Assembly (NCBI GenBank): GCA_910574455.1
Contig: CAJSYZ010000007.1
Coordinates: forward strand, 310,001 to 374,000
Source: Trichaptum fuscoviolaceum
Taxonomy: Eukaryota > Basidiomycota > Agaricomycetes > Hymenochaetales > Trichaptaceae
Length of the DNA stretch: 64,000 bases
Direction: 5' to 3'
Both the position numbers and the translations under genes were made by a program. Positions 34,454-45,880 of this stretch are shown one piece after another (the stretch's first letter is position 1; every line of letters starts with the position of its first letter). The notes under the pieces were generated by a model. The model was not told the origin of the DNA and did not search any database. It was given only the letters and a program-made list of their open reading frames with translations.

Positions 34454-37400
34454 CGAGCGACATTAACAACCTCTTCTCATTATCTCGAGATTGTATCCTG
34501 CGATGTTGGTCTCCGAATAAAAGATGCCGGTCAGAGGTATCTTTTCCCCTTTAAATGGCAATAGAGAAGGGCCTTCGCTGTTACAGGGGCGTCCGCAAAA
34601 ACTTTTGCTGGCTCACGAGTAATCGGGCCAAACCGAAGACAACTACTCCGTCTTTGTCTTCGTCCCTTCAAGTTCCCTTACTTTAGGTACTTTAGGTGGC
34701 ACTTCTCATATTTATGAGTTCGCATCTGATCAATCATACTGGAATCACATCAACCTCTACCCCCCTAAAAGTGCGCATTGTAGATTACAAGAATTTCTTA
34801 CGGACGGGAGGCTATACGTTCTCTGTGAGAGGAAAGGAGAATCTGTGTGCGAAGTCGCTTATTTCGGTCCTGGTGTGGAAAGGCGTACTTGGACTCCCGC
34901 GGTCTGCGGTCTAACGGACAAACTGCATAGGAAACTTTTGGTGGGTTGCTGTTACAACCAGGCTCGTTAACAGAGAACTTCCTCAGGTTGTCTTACGTCC
35001 TGGTGTATTTTCTGTTTAACACTACGTTCTGCTCTCCAGGATTACATCTTGGCCCGCACCCTCCACTATTGATCGCATCCTATGCAATTATCGGAAAAAG
35101 GAACAGCCGCTGCCGTAGGATGTACAGTTGAGTTGACACGGGATCATCTTACACACTGGCACTGGCAGCCTAGGGCAGGAACCACCTTACAGACACACTT
35201 TATCCAATCATCCAAGATGAGTAAAGCTCTATAAATCGTTGATGGCCTCAAGTGACTTTTCAGTAGCGAACTGACGTAGTCATGGCCTCCTCCTCAACTA
35301 CCACTGTATCCCAACGCCCAAGTCACCGCAGATTCTCTTCTTCACTTTTCTACCAATTTTCAACATCGAATTCCTCCTGCACGTCCCGATTCTCTCTCAA
35401 CACCATGCGGGACCTTGTACAACTCTGATAGACCTCTTTCTTCCGCCGCGCATCTGCCGACTCGCGCTTTGCCTGTCTCGGCACGCTCAAATTGTTCTAT
35501 CGGTTTCAACGCCTCGCGCAGCTCGCGTAAAACGTCTCTAGGCTCGTATGGAAACCAAGGGGGTAGGAGTTCGACCGCTTTTGCAGAGGAACGAAACCAC
35601 TGCCGTCTACGCAATTTACTGCGCCCACAGCAGGCGCCCCAATTCTTGAACCCAGGATTCTCTCGCAGATTTATGCCGACGCGTATTCCCCCACCGACTA
35701 AAGCAATGGCGAGCACACATGCGCACGCGTCCACCTCCACAGTTGACAACACAAACTTCTTCAGCGATTTGTGATGGTAGAGTGGTTACATCCGTCACCA
35801 TATATCATGAGTGAACCTTCTCCGAGGGACAGGGCTATGCCAGAGAGCTCATCGTCAGTGGTGGCTGATGACCAGCTCAGAGAGCAGGACGTTAAAACTG
35901 GTTGCTGCACTTGCATCCGAGGTCCGCTCCTCCCAGGTTTTGAATCGCGAGACGCATCACCGACGTTTCGGATGTGCAAAGAGGCAAGTTACTGAACCGG
36001 CCCTCACAGGCACGAGGAGAGGATGTATGCGTGCAGTAATCAGTGAGCGAAAGCTACTACTGTACTTCTCGAGTAAGCTGTTCTTTTAATTTTTGAATCA
36101 TAATACTCACGGGCTTCTTCAGCTTTGGAGCATCGGCACGGGGAATGTCTATACGTTCTCCGAGAACATCTGCATAAGATTTACGCCGAAAATTATAGTC
36201 TTCTTTTCTTGGGGTGGGGGTAGGGGGATTGGACACATCCGTTCGCGTATGGAATCTGCAAATGGGTATGATTTTCTTCACATTCCTGTATCCCCGACTC
36301 ATCAGTGACAACTTTCCAGTACGACTCCGACTTTCTTGTCACCGGAAGGAACGATGGCCGTGTCAGCTTCTTCTCGTTCCATCATTCCTCTTTTCCTCGA
36401 CCATCTCAAGCTCAACAATAAGCGGCCACAGGACTCGCGCTGAGCAGTCAGTCGGGATGAGTCTCTATCCCTACCGTCTACTCTCACTTCAGGAATCCCT
36501 GCTCAATCGACATCTACAGTCATTGACCATTCCTTTAAACACCACCAGTCCTTTAAACACCATATATTCTCTGCTCTCTACATATCAAGCTCACCACTTT
36601 TATCTCGGTTTATCTATGCTATAGTACATCTCTAGCTCTCGAGAAAATTTCAGGCCGATTGCTGCAGTAATTAATGAGATATGAAGAAAATGATGTTGGC
36701 TTCGTGAAACTTTTGAATTACTAAAATAGTCATCAAACTCGAGAAAATACTGTTAGGTCCGTGCAACCATGTATATGCATGTTCTACCTGTCTATAAAAT
36801 ACTTATGACCATCTTTTATCCGATTCTGCAAGAAAAATGGAGATCTCTGCTATTTTGCTTGCAGTAGAAGCAAAGATTCTTTTTGTTGTACTTTTCGTAC
36901 GAAAATCCTATGCTTCCCAATTCGGCAACTGCATCTCAACAGGGTACTGTTGGTGCTCTGCCGCATCTTCTTCATATCGGATCAGAATAAAACTTAGCAT
37001 ACATAGTGATATAAGGCATACTTACAATCCTAGCAGGTTAATTTGATACGACTACAATTTTAACTCTATGAAACTAGCAAAGGGGAGGTACTTCACCCCG
37101 TGGGAAAATAGGTGTTTAAAGGAATAGGAGGGCCCGAGAGTGGCCAAAACTTTACTTGTACATTTACCATAGAATGGTTGCTGTAATGAGTACAGAAACG
37201 TAGATAGCAATTCTTACAGTGCTATTCTAAGCCTATATGCGAAAAAAATCAATGAAATTGATGGTGAATTGATGAAAATAATGTTGCAAAAATCGGAGTT
37301 TAAAGGAATGGTCAATGACTGTAAGCCTAAGTTCGCCTGGCCTGAGCGGCGTAAAGAGCCCAAAAACATGGGAAGGATGCTGGACAGCGACACTCTCTCA

Positions 37401-38220
37401 CCACATACCACAGTGAGGAGAGGGAAGGTTGCGAAGTTGCGCGGTCGGATTCGTATATACGGGGCTATGTATCACCGGGCAGTTTGATGCATCCCAATAT
37501 TCCGCTTGCATGCACAAAGGTCGACAAAGCAACTCACAACTCAATTTGCAAATGCTGCGAAGGGAAAAATATAACTGCATTTTCGACATCATCCAAGTTG
37601 TTGTCAACTTGTCGTGTCCCCATTCCTTGCCAAACACCTCTGCCCCGCCACCATTGCCGCCTAAACGGAGAACACTCGGTTTCAATGTGCAGTATGAGTC
37701 CATCATCGGCCGACAGCGCAATTCCCTCAGCTCCGAGGACGAGAAACGCGCCTTCATGCAAATTACTCCTTCCGAAGTGGGTTGGGATGCATTCAAGTTG
37801 GCCCATTTCCCATTTTGGCACGGTTCTAGTTCAAGTTTCGGGTTGTGTACAGGGATGACTGTTGTATGGTGAGTTACTCGTGGCTTTCTTCGAAATCCTT
37901 CTAGAGCTGATGGAGCAGCTTCTTGTGCAGTGGGTTGTATCCTCCCGACTTCTTCGGAGTTAACATGACTCATTTTCTTGTTCGTTTGTGCTTAAAATGA
38001 AAAGAAGCCTTATAATCAAGTCATCCGGAAGAAATCATTTGTTATCTCCTATCAGTTCAACTTGCGGTTTATCCGAGTCATAGTACAAAGCACTAATAGC
38101 TCCCTCTCTCTTTCTAGAAGAATGGGAAATCAGAAAACTGACTTCAACTACTTTGTATAAGTGTGAAGTGGGAGCGGGTATTGTCCCCAAGATCATCATC
38201 AAGCCATTCCACCGTGAATC
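34454..38220. other. Gene-poor part of the giant transposon
   Basis: No gene is confidently resolved. Candidate fragments are a plus-strand frame at 34696-34914 (LISVLVWKGVLGLP); a long minus-strand frame at 35360-35752; a minus-strand exon-like piece at 36057-36311 (RRKSYADVLGERIDIPRAD); and a 191-codon minus-strand frame at 37398-37973, overlapped by a plus-strand stretch with a convincing intron (GTGAGT...TTGTGCAG, about 37870-37930). These could be decayed element genes or extra exons of the exonuclease gene that follows. Confidence 0.3.
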
Positions 38221-39262
38221 ATGTTCTCAAATCTTCGTACTATCCTTCTCATCCTCCTCTCCCTTGATTACGCACGCCTGCACCTCAGCACCGTCCTCCG
38301 CTTTCAGCTCGTTCAACGGTGGACAGCAAGGGCTCAAACGAAGGTACTTGTTTCATTCATATCAAGATCTGTACACTGACTTGTTGCTAGATACACAAGA
38401 AACTGCAAACGTTTCTTGATCTTCTCGGGGTACCACCAACACCTCTCTCCGAATTACATCAATATAGGCTCCATAATATAGTTCCGATACAGTGTCGCAC
38501 GGGCTTGGATGTGGACAATGCAGTGACTGCAATATATGCTTCATTGCCACAGGTACCAGCTAGGAGATTTGTCTCGATCGACATCGAGTGGGCAAGTGGC
38601 GGAGAAGGGCCCAATCATCGCGTGGACCTCATCCAACTCGCAGTTCAACACCACATTTATCTAGTCAGGACGCATACTCTTACTGACCTTCCCCCTACGT
38701 TGGCGCAACTCCTTGGAGATGGTACAGTCATGAAAATTTCCGCAGGAATCAACGGTATGAATAACTTATCTTTTCTCCTGCGAGGTGGCCTAACAGAAGA
38801 AATGGCAGGTGACGCAGTGCGTATAAAGCGCAAGTTTCGCACCTCTGTGCGCTCCTGTGTCGATCTGACAGATTGGGCGCGCGTTGTCTACCCGGAAGTC
38901 TGGCCCAAAAACCCGACCTGGTCCCAACTGCTCTTAAACCCTCGTCTCTGGTTCCAGCATCCGACTCCGACTGTCAAGCTCGAAAAAATAGTGGGAGAAG
39001 TATTGAGGCTGAACGTCAAGAAGAGTAGTGAGGTCACAATGAGTGACTGGGCAGCTGACGAGCTATCAGCGGCACAAAAAGAGTGTAAGTTATCATTCTG
39101 TTGTTCAAGATCAACCATCTTCAAGTTCTCACTTGCATGATCTGCTGTACTGGAATACTAGATGCAGCTATTGACGTTCACAGCACGTTTGCTGTAGCTT
39201 TGGCCCTGAGCCAAAGCCACTCACCCTTACCGGATAAGTACATCAAGAACTTCGAGGCTTGA
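38221..39262 (+). CDS. DnaQ/WRN-like 3'-5' exonuclease, transposon-borne
   Basis: Three exons (38221-38343, 38391-39084, 39162-39262) join in frame to 305 residues. The exonuclease fold starts near residue 110: motif I is RFVSIDIEW (the Asp-x-Glu pair), followed by RVDLIQLAVQHHIYLV. Motif III is completed across the last intron (KEYAAIDVHSTFAVAL, the Tyr-x3-Asp signature). In the motif II position the sequence reads KISAGINGMNNLSFLL, where an Asp is expected after the Gly-x-Asn; an Asn replaces it. The enzyme may therefore be weak or non-catalytic. The family trims DNA or RNA 3' ends. The N-terminus (MFSNLRTILLILLSLDYA) is hydrophobic, unusual for this family, and the start may be mis-set. 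It lies inside the giant transposon, in the same orientation as the transposase. Confidence 0.75.
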
Positions 39263-40770
39263 TCTAGTAGGCTGAGGCCCACCAGTAGCAGGTTTGACCA
39301 AATGTGCTTGAGTTATCGAGTAAATTGTTGTGCGCATGCTCTTGTCTTTCAAAGTTGCCAGGAGATTCATGATTAAAATTTATTATTGAATTGCCTTTTT
39401 TTCCCGAATGATCACCGTAGTCTGAGGTATCAAAGTGGTTTGGAAGATGTCGCCAATGGTGTCTGTCTGCTGTTCGGATTGCTTGCCATGATGATGCTTC
39501 CAGTGGTGAACGAGCTTTAAATCTAAAATTGGAACTTGAAGAGTTCAAGTTGCCACCGTGACTCGCACTTGAACTTGAACTTGAACTTGAACTTTTTACC
39601 ACTGCGTCCCCTCAACGACACAGTGTACGTTCTCCAGTCTTGTTATGAGCACTTCTCCGCCATCCCCCACCCATTCCATAAGACCACTTATTGGCCTGAA
39701 CAAGTTATGTTTTATCCTACCCTCAAGCTTGTATTGAACTCGCCTAGACTTCAACATTTCCGAATGAACCAAAAAACGATAGTGTACGTCTGAGAACGTG
39801 CTTCTTGCTTGATCTTATCACTCACATTTGTCTTTAGTACCTGGAAGGAGAAGGTGGGCGGCCTTGTTATAGTGAGAGGAGCTCCGACGTGCACGCTGAA
39901 GCGAGCATCTTCTACCTTTCGAACGACACCCGCTGAGGATAGGCCGATACATGTTGCATCACCAATTGTTGTAATCTTCATCAAAAATAAGTAACAATCC
40001 TTCGTCTTCAACTAGAGTCGACACCGCCTTATAGGAAAGGAAGGGCAAGGGCCGTCCGCTGACGATTGAAGAGGTGGCAGAGGACGCTATTGATGAGGGG
40101 GCAGATGAACTACACGACCGATCCCGCGCCAGCCTTGCGCATGTGTCCTTGGATGCCCCTCGCTTCACATATCAGTTTCCTGCGCCGAAACCGCCATTGC
40201 AACGTAGTAAATCTCGCGTCCGTCAATTGCAGGCTGACGGCCCCGGCCCCGGCCTCGGAACACCACCTCATACCGTCTTGCGAGACACCTTCATACCTCT
40301 AGTTGAATGTGATACACCTCCGATAGTGAAAAACGCAATGAAGCGAGGCGAACATCCTTCCATGAAACAGCTGCCAGCATCTCCCGGCCAATCTCTAGCA
40401 AGTCTCCGGAAGGTAGCGTGAACCTAGGCGCTACATCTAGTTCACACAAGCATCGGACTACGGTGGCGAACATCTATGAGGGCATGCGAGGGAAGAGAAT
40501 AAGCGCAACCTTTGAAGCCTCTGGAACTATAAGTACGGACTTCTCTTCTTGCTATTATATTACTAGGCTTATACTGGTTTATTCATCAGCGAAACCACAT
40601 GCGTCTATTTCGGATACTTTGCTCTTCAAACATATCATATCAACACAGATCTAACCGAAGCTAAATGTGTTAGACAATTATTGATCTGGACAACTTCGCG
40701 GGGCGATGGAGCTCGAGACTGTGACTACTAGTACAGCAAATGGGCGGTCAACCTATGCTGCGCTTTTGTC
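39263..40770 (+). other. Unassigned plus-strand exons between exonuclease and kinase remnant
   Basis: Three protein-like stretches: about 39590-39780 (NDTVYVLQSCYEHFSAIPHP, TYWPEQVMFYPTLKLVL), 39838-39990 (EKVGGLVIVRGAPTCTLKRA) and 40074-40421 (DAPRFTYQFPAPKPPLQRSK). They read as exons of one gene on the same strand, with introns near 39785 and 40000, but the phases did not all close. No domain is recognised. Confidence 0.3.
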
Positions 40771-42490
40771 TTGGAGAGAATTGTCTCACTTTTTCTTTGA
40801 CGCAGTTGAACTTTCAAGTGCGTACCATTGTTGTCGCGACTACGACCGTCGCTCGTGGCGACTTGACGCAGGAGATCGTGGGCGTGTCTGTTCAGGGTGA
40901 TATTCTGGACTTGGCCATCAATGGCATGGTTGACCAGCTGGCTCTCTTCACTGCGGGGGTGACCAAAGTCGCGCGGGAAGTCAGAACGAAAAAACTCGGT
41001 GTTCAAGCTGAAATCGAGAATGTTCATGTCACAGCAAAAAATCACGTATGTTTATTTCACTAGCATTCCGCTGAGTTGTGTAGTGTGGTTTTTACTGAAC
41101 GCACTCCGAATAGAATGGCTGTTGACACCATGGCCGGAAACTTGACGACCGAAGTGCGTGGTTTCGCGCAGATCAGTACTGCAGCTATAAACGGCGACTT
41201 CACGTGTTTCATCACCGTCAAAGGCTCAGGCGAGATGGAATCCTTTGAGACTCATCAAATCAATTAAATTGTGCACTACTTGCGCGAGTCGATTTAGAAG
41301 AACGCCGCCGCTCGTGAAGCTGCCGAACTTGCCAGTCGCTCCAAGTTGGAGTTCTTGGCGAACACGTCTCATGAGATTCGACCCCTATGAACGGTATCAT
41401 TGGCATGAAAGAGTTTACGCTGGATAGCAATTTGAATAAGAGTCAGCGCGAGAGTCTTCTGCTGGTGCATAGTTTGGCTCGGAGTCTGCTATTGATTAAT
41501 GTCGATATTTTGGATATCTCGAAGAGTAAGCTAATCCGCCGCCGATGCTTCCAAATTCAGTTGCTAATATTTCGATTAATTACTACATTCGAAGCAGGCA
41601 GGATGACGATAGAGCAAGTTTGGTATTCACTGAGACACACGGTTTTTGGTAACCTCAAGACTCTCGTTGTACGACCATCGCAAAACAACCTCGACCTCAC
41701 ATATGACGTTTACCCAGACATTCCTGATCAGCTCATCGGTTACTCGCTGCATCTGCGCCAGGTCATTACGAACATTGTCGGCAACGCTATCAAGTTCACC
41801 TCGAGCAAGGTCGTGCGGAACGGACATGCTGCGCTGTCGTGCCGTCTGGTTGGCATCAAGGACTCGATGGTGAAGGTAGAGTTCTGTCTCACGGATACGG
41901 TATCGGTATTACGAAAGGTACAGTGAACTTGATCTGTGGTACGTTCGTGCGAGGGGATGGACAACCACTCGAGTGAGCTCTTCTCGAATAGTCATTTGTT
42001 CCGGCCTGTAGTGGTCTTACTTTCTTAAATCTAGGACTATGGTGGTGCTGTCCTTGGTCAATCAGTATCGAAGTGAGTTGTGTCGCTGATGAATAAGACG
42101 ATGTGAGTTGAGAGCGAGCTGGGCAAGGGAAGTTCACGACCACCTCCTAAATCAGCCAGTTGTCCACCGAGAACGTACTTTCGATGATCCAGGCATTCGC
42201 GAAGCAGAAAATCCGGCTTGCCAATACGCTGGACGACCGAACAGGTGTAGTGATGCGTATCACAGAGCTTATTCTGAAGCCTTACGACGTGAGCGAAGTT
42301 GCAGATAATGAGTGTTGCCTACATATCGATGGGATACTTGTTGATTCGCTGACGGCCGTAAGTCATCTTGTTAAAGTGCATTCAAGCTACAGTATAAAGC
42401 CTTACTCAAACACTTTTCGGATGATCCAGAAGGAACAAACCAGGAGTATGAACACTTGCGATATATACCGATCGTTCTGGCGTCAGACCA
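40771..42490 (+). pseudogene. Decayed fragment of a Nik1/Os-1-type hybrid histidine kinase
   Basis: Pieces follow the order of group III (Nik1/Os-1) kinases, the HAMP-repeat osmosensors and phenylpyrrole targets of fungi. They are HAMP segments (VATTTVARGDLTQEIVGVSV, KLGVQAEIENV), [16 protein letters not shown], the dimerisation/H-box (TSHEIR then, one frame over, NGIIGMKEFTLDSN), SQRESLLLVHSLARSLLLI, DIPDQLIG and VITNIVGNAIKF. A receiver-proximal part follows at 42160-42490 (TELILKPYDVSEVADNE, QEYEHLRYIPIVLA). The catalytic N-box is partly kept, but the G-boxes are missing or scrambled. Frameshifts occur near 41385 and after 41925. Ancestral introns are still present (for example the GTAAGC donor at about 41525), so it was captured as genomic DNA, not from mRNA. 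The upstream two-thirds of the gene are absent. Confidence 0.82.
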
Positions 42491-43616
42491 AAATTCCCTA
42501 TTGAACAAACAACTGCCAGACCGAGATCTACCCCCACTTCCCATCGGAGGCAATCTGCTTCTCAAGGATGTAGAAGCAGAGCTAGATCGATAGGTTGCGG
42601 TGACGAGAATTGACACGAGCGGCTACGGCGGACCATTCAAGGTGGAGGGTAATTCAAGAACATGGACCTTGAGGGAAAATGATCAGAACGTGCGCAATCG
42701 GACAAGAGAGAAATTGCTTTCGGAACAGATTGAAAATAGTATGTCCGAGTCCTCCGAAAACCCGTAGTAAGAACTCTGGAATTTATGTTTGACAATTGTT
42801 TCAGGCGTCAGGAAGAAGATGCCACTTGGGCGGAAGTCGGACAATTCTCGAATCGCTCAAGGCAAATGTGCTTGAGTCGCTCAGCCAACAACGAAAAGCA
42901 TGAACATCCTTATCAGCGAAGGCGAGAGGAAAGCAGCGCGCAGCCTACAATACTGGCGTACTGAATTACTGGTGTACTGATTTGTACTTACTATGACATT
43001 TGAATTGTACATGCTTGTACTTAGTCTTTACTTATGCTTGACTGACCTCCTGATGTACTGACGTACCGAGTGTGTCCTGAAAATTGGCTTATTTCAGTGT
43101 GTTCAGGCCATCAGTTGATTTCAGACAGGCATAGCAACATATCAGTAGATTTCAGACACGCATAGCAACCCTTCAGTCCATTTAAGGCAGCGTCAGGACG
43201 CGTCAGTCGCCTTAAGCAAAAAGTAGTTTCCCTGATGTGCGTGTTCAAGTTGACGAGCGCGCACTCGTTCAGCACTTCATGCACACTGGCGATACAATGT
43301 CGCTGACATTCTATTTCATTTCTAACATAATACAGCATCATATTATTGATGACCTAGATGTAATAACAATGCTTTGCATAAAAAATGTTTTTTTTCTCAT
43401 TTTTGAGTAAAATGTGTAAATTTTTGAGCAAAAAATCGAGAGAAGTGACTACAATCTATTTATAGCTTATTCTAACAAGAAATGAAAGCAACTTTCAACG
43501 GAAAATATCAGCAAACCTATCTACCAAAGCCCCAACTTTGTGGTGCGCAAAGGTCTGAACTCGTGTGCAACTCATCTTGCGCGCAACTTGAACGTTTCAG
43601 GCACTGGCAGGTGCGC
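42491..43616. repeat. Right subterminal region of the giant transposon
   Basis: Mostly non-coding. From about 42950 to 43240 it is dense in ATTTCAG, CATCAG, TTCAG and TACTGA motifs, including two near-identical phrases (GATTTCAGACAGGCATAGCAA and its variant about 30 bp on). These mirror the left subterminal zone. An AT-rich segment (43360-43480) precedes the terminal repeat. Confidence 0.55.
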
Positions 43617-43692
43617 GTGCACGTGACGCACGTGACCCGCAAAAAAAAACTTTCGATTTTGAGGGGGGGGTCAAGGTTTATGGGAAAGACTG
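43617..43692 (-). repeat. Right terminal inverted repeat of the giant transposon
   Basis: Exact reverse complement of 19587-19662 over 76 bp, ending GACTG directly before TA (43693-43694). Confidence 0.9.
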
Positions 43693-43694
43693 TA

Positions 43695-44035
43695 ATTGGA
43701 CTGTGCGTATAAGTAAACATACATATATCACATAGGGTACGTCCATAGAGGCTTCTCATCATTAGCCTTTGCCTGCTACCTTTGCCTTCGCTTGCTACCT
43801 TCACCCATGATACCAAATCAAGGAGAAGGTTAAGAATAAAAGAACCCGAAGCATGCAACAGCTAGTGTCGGCGCATACTACACCCGAGCTCAACAAAGCC
43901 CTTGTCGGTAATTCCGAAGCCTATTTATTACCAGCTTCGAGTTGCCGGGTGGCATGTTGTGTCCCCAGCTCGACCTCGGCACGAATAATCGCCGGAGGCG
44001 CTTGTACTTTCTCCAACCACCTTCAAGATCCTACC
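43695..44035. other. Flank between the giant transposon and DUF6533 copy B
   Basis: No gene seen. This should be the 3' flank of DUF6533 copy B. Confidence 0.4.
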
Positions 44036-45880
44036 TCAGTCAACATCTGATTGCAATATTCGCCTCCGGTGCCGGGAGATTGGAAGTGTCAGCCAGCGCG
44101 GATCCTGCGCCGAGCTGAGCGACCACCGATAGCTCGTGTTCCGCAGACTCTCGATCGTCTCAGTGAATCCGACGGTGCTGAACTCAGTTGCAGTTGGCTG
44201 CTCCGGAAGACTGGCCGTTATGACGTGAAGGTGCAAGAGGAGGCGCGTACACAGCACGCTTTGCAGGACGGACTGAACTCTAACGGCGAGGAAAGTTAGT
44301 GGGCCCAAGACTAACCAATATTTCTCCTTTGTACTCACTGAGCGAAAAAGTGGTTCATGAGGGGCTATCGACCTGTCAGAACGGCCTATAAGTGAACCAG
44401 CCTGAACCACTTACATTAGTCGTATTGATGATCGCCATGTTGATGATAGTCAAAACGATGTTGCATAGAAAGTAACCGATACCTAGAAACATGTGAGACC
44501 TTGGATGTGGAAGGCAAGTATGAGATTATAATACCATCTCGGACCATGGTTTGCATGAGGTTCGAGTGTATCGAACGAACTGGGGACAAAAAAATACATA
44601 TCAGAGCTTACGAACGCTTGCCAATACGCCAACTTACAGTGAATAAAGCTTTTAGCGAGAATCAAGCCTAATGCCACTGTGAACTCGATTATTATGAGAT
44701 ATTATCTCGTTATATCATCCATGTAAGTAACTCACCAACGTCCAAAATAACCAAATTGATCATGCCGAACCACATTGTGTTATCCAGCGTCATAATTGCA
44801 CAGGGAAGGATACGGGTAGGCATCGAAATAACTGCAAAACACAGTACACCATTGGCCTTCCGCAAGTCAAGGAGGATGCGGATGCTCACTCACTTCGGAC
44901 GCCCGATAAAAGACTGTGCATCGTATACGCCGATTCCGCCAACGACGCCTACATGAAGTTTCAGAACCCTCTATTGCTCATATGGCTCGGTAAAACTAGA
45001 CTCACGAAGAAAACAAAGACCACCAAGGAGCCGACTGATGCTCGCCTTTCCCATGCAACAAAGGCGCGGCGAAGCAGAATGACTGAGGTCAACGGCAATG
45101 AGCGATATGTCAGAGTTCTTTGCCAGGCAAGCAACTCACTGACGGCGACACCATAGGTAAAGTATATAATCACTGAAGTTTTGCTCGTCATCAGTCCGAG
45201 ATGAAGAACGGGAAGATTTGCGACCCTCACTTCCTCCAATAACAGCTTCCTTCCGACACCTCTAAGCGAACTATCAGTTCCTGGAATATGCTGATAGTAC
45301 CGTGTAACGACATAACCTCACATTCGGATTAGTTTCGAAGAAAAACCCTGTCAAGAATGTGAGTCAACATAGCGACACCTCATGCGCCCACTTTCAGCGA
45401 TTGCTCACCGTGGACGACGAGCGGAATCAGGCCGAATGGCAAGTAACGGTTGACGAAGAACAAAATCTTTCCCCATGACAAGCTTATCCCCCAAATATAT
45501 TCGATCTAGAGCATGTGTGCAAGACGTAAGAGAAAAACATCCTCGGTGAAGATAAAAGGCCATTACCTCGCGATCAAGAGTGATGAAGTAATCATAGATC
45601 TAAAATTTTGTCGATTGTCAAACTTCGCCTCTTTCACAACAGCAAAGAACAACAGACCAGTAAAGCCGACATCGCCACTGCATATTTCGTATTCGTCCGT
45701 CAATATGATTTCAAAGAGGTAAGACCTGGGCGCACCAGACGTGTACTGGTGAATTTACACGATTAGCAATTGAAGAGATTTGAAATGGACGAAGTAGACA
45801 CGCACAGGGTAGATGAGCGACTGCGACACAATTTCCGAAACCTCCTGAGGACTGGCTGCAGTTCTGAAGAACGTCTTCAT
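44036..45880 (-). CDS. DUF6533-type multi-pass membrane protein, copy B
   Basis: A many-exon minus-strand gene paralogous to copy A. It starts at ATG 45880 (MKTFFRTAASPQEVSEIVSQ, exon ending IYP before GTGCGTG, as in copy A). Recognisable exons are IYDYFITLDRE, IEYIWGISLSWGKILFFVN followed by RYLPFGLIPLVVHG, FFFETNPN, a hydrophobic exon (LVVFVFFVSLVLPSH) and the last exon. The last exon (VQSVLQSVLCTRLLLHLHV) aligns with that of copy A and ends at 44036. The second exon is uncertain: the family-like reading KYAVAMSALL meets an upstream in-frame stop unless spliced. As for the family, a membrane protein of unknown function with about seven spans is expected. Neighbour relations suggest tandem duplication before the giant transposon arrived. 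Confidence 0.7.

Larger units (their letters stand above)
19587..43692. mobile_element. Giant 24.1-kb DNA transposon with Plavaka-type transposase and cargo genes
   Basis: The ends are 76-bp inverted repeats that match perfectly by eye (19587-19662 and 43617-43692), starting CAGTCTTTCCCATAAACC and including a C8 tract, a T9 tract and two CACGTG-type motifs. TA flanks both ends (19585-19586, 43693-43694). Just inside each end lies a zone rich in CTGAAAT, ATCAG and TTCAG, as expected for transposase-binding subterminal repeats. The interior carries a Plavaka-type transposase, at least two intron-rich accessory genes, a DnaQ-like exonuclease, a captured kinase fragment, a MITE and a solo LTR. 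Members of the same gene family (DUF6533) lie on either side, consistent with insertion into a gene cluster. That the two ends belong to one unit is inferred from their identity, orientation and the transposase between them. Confidence 0.8.

Noticed and set aside
40771..42490. A functional histidine kinase gene
   Set aside because: Frameshifts, a damaged acceptor after the retained intron, missing G-boxes and missing N-terminal HAMP array make function untenable.
19587..43692. Starship, Helitron or KDZ identity for the giant element
   Set aside because: No tyrosine recombinase (DUF3435-type) gene, no Rep/helicase and no KDZ-type transposase were seen; the ends are true inverted repeats with TA and the transposase motifs are Plavaka-like.
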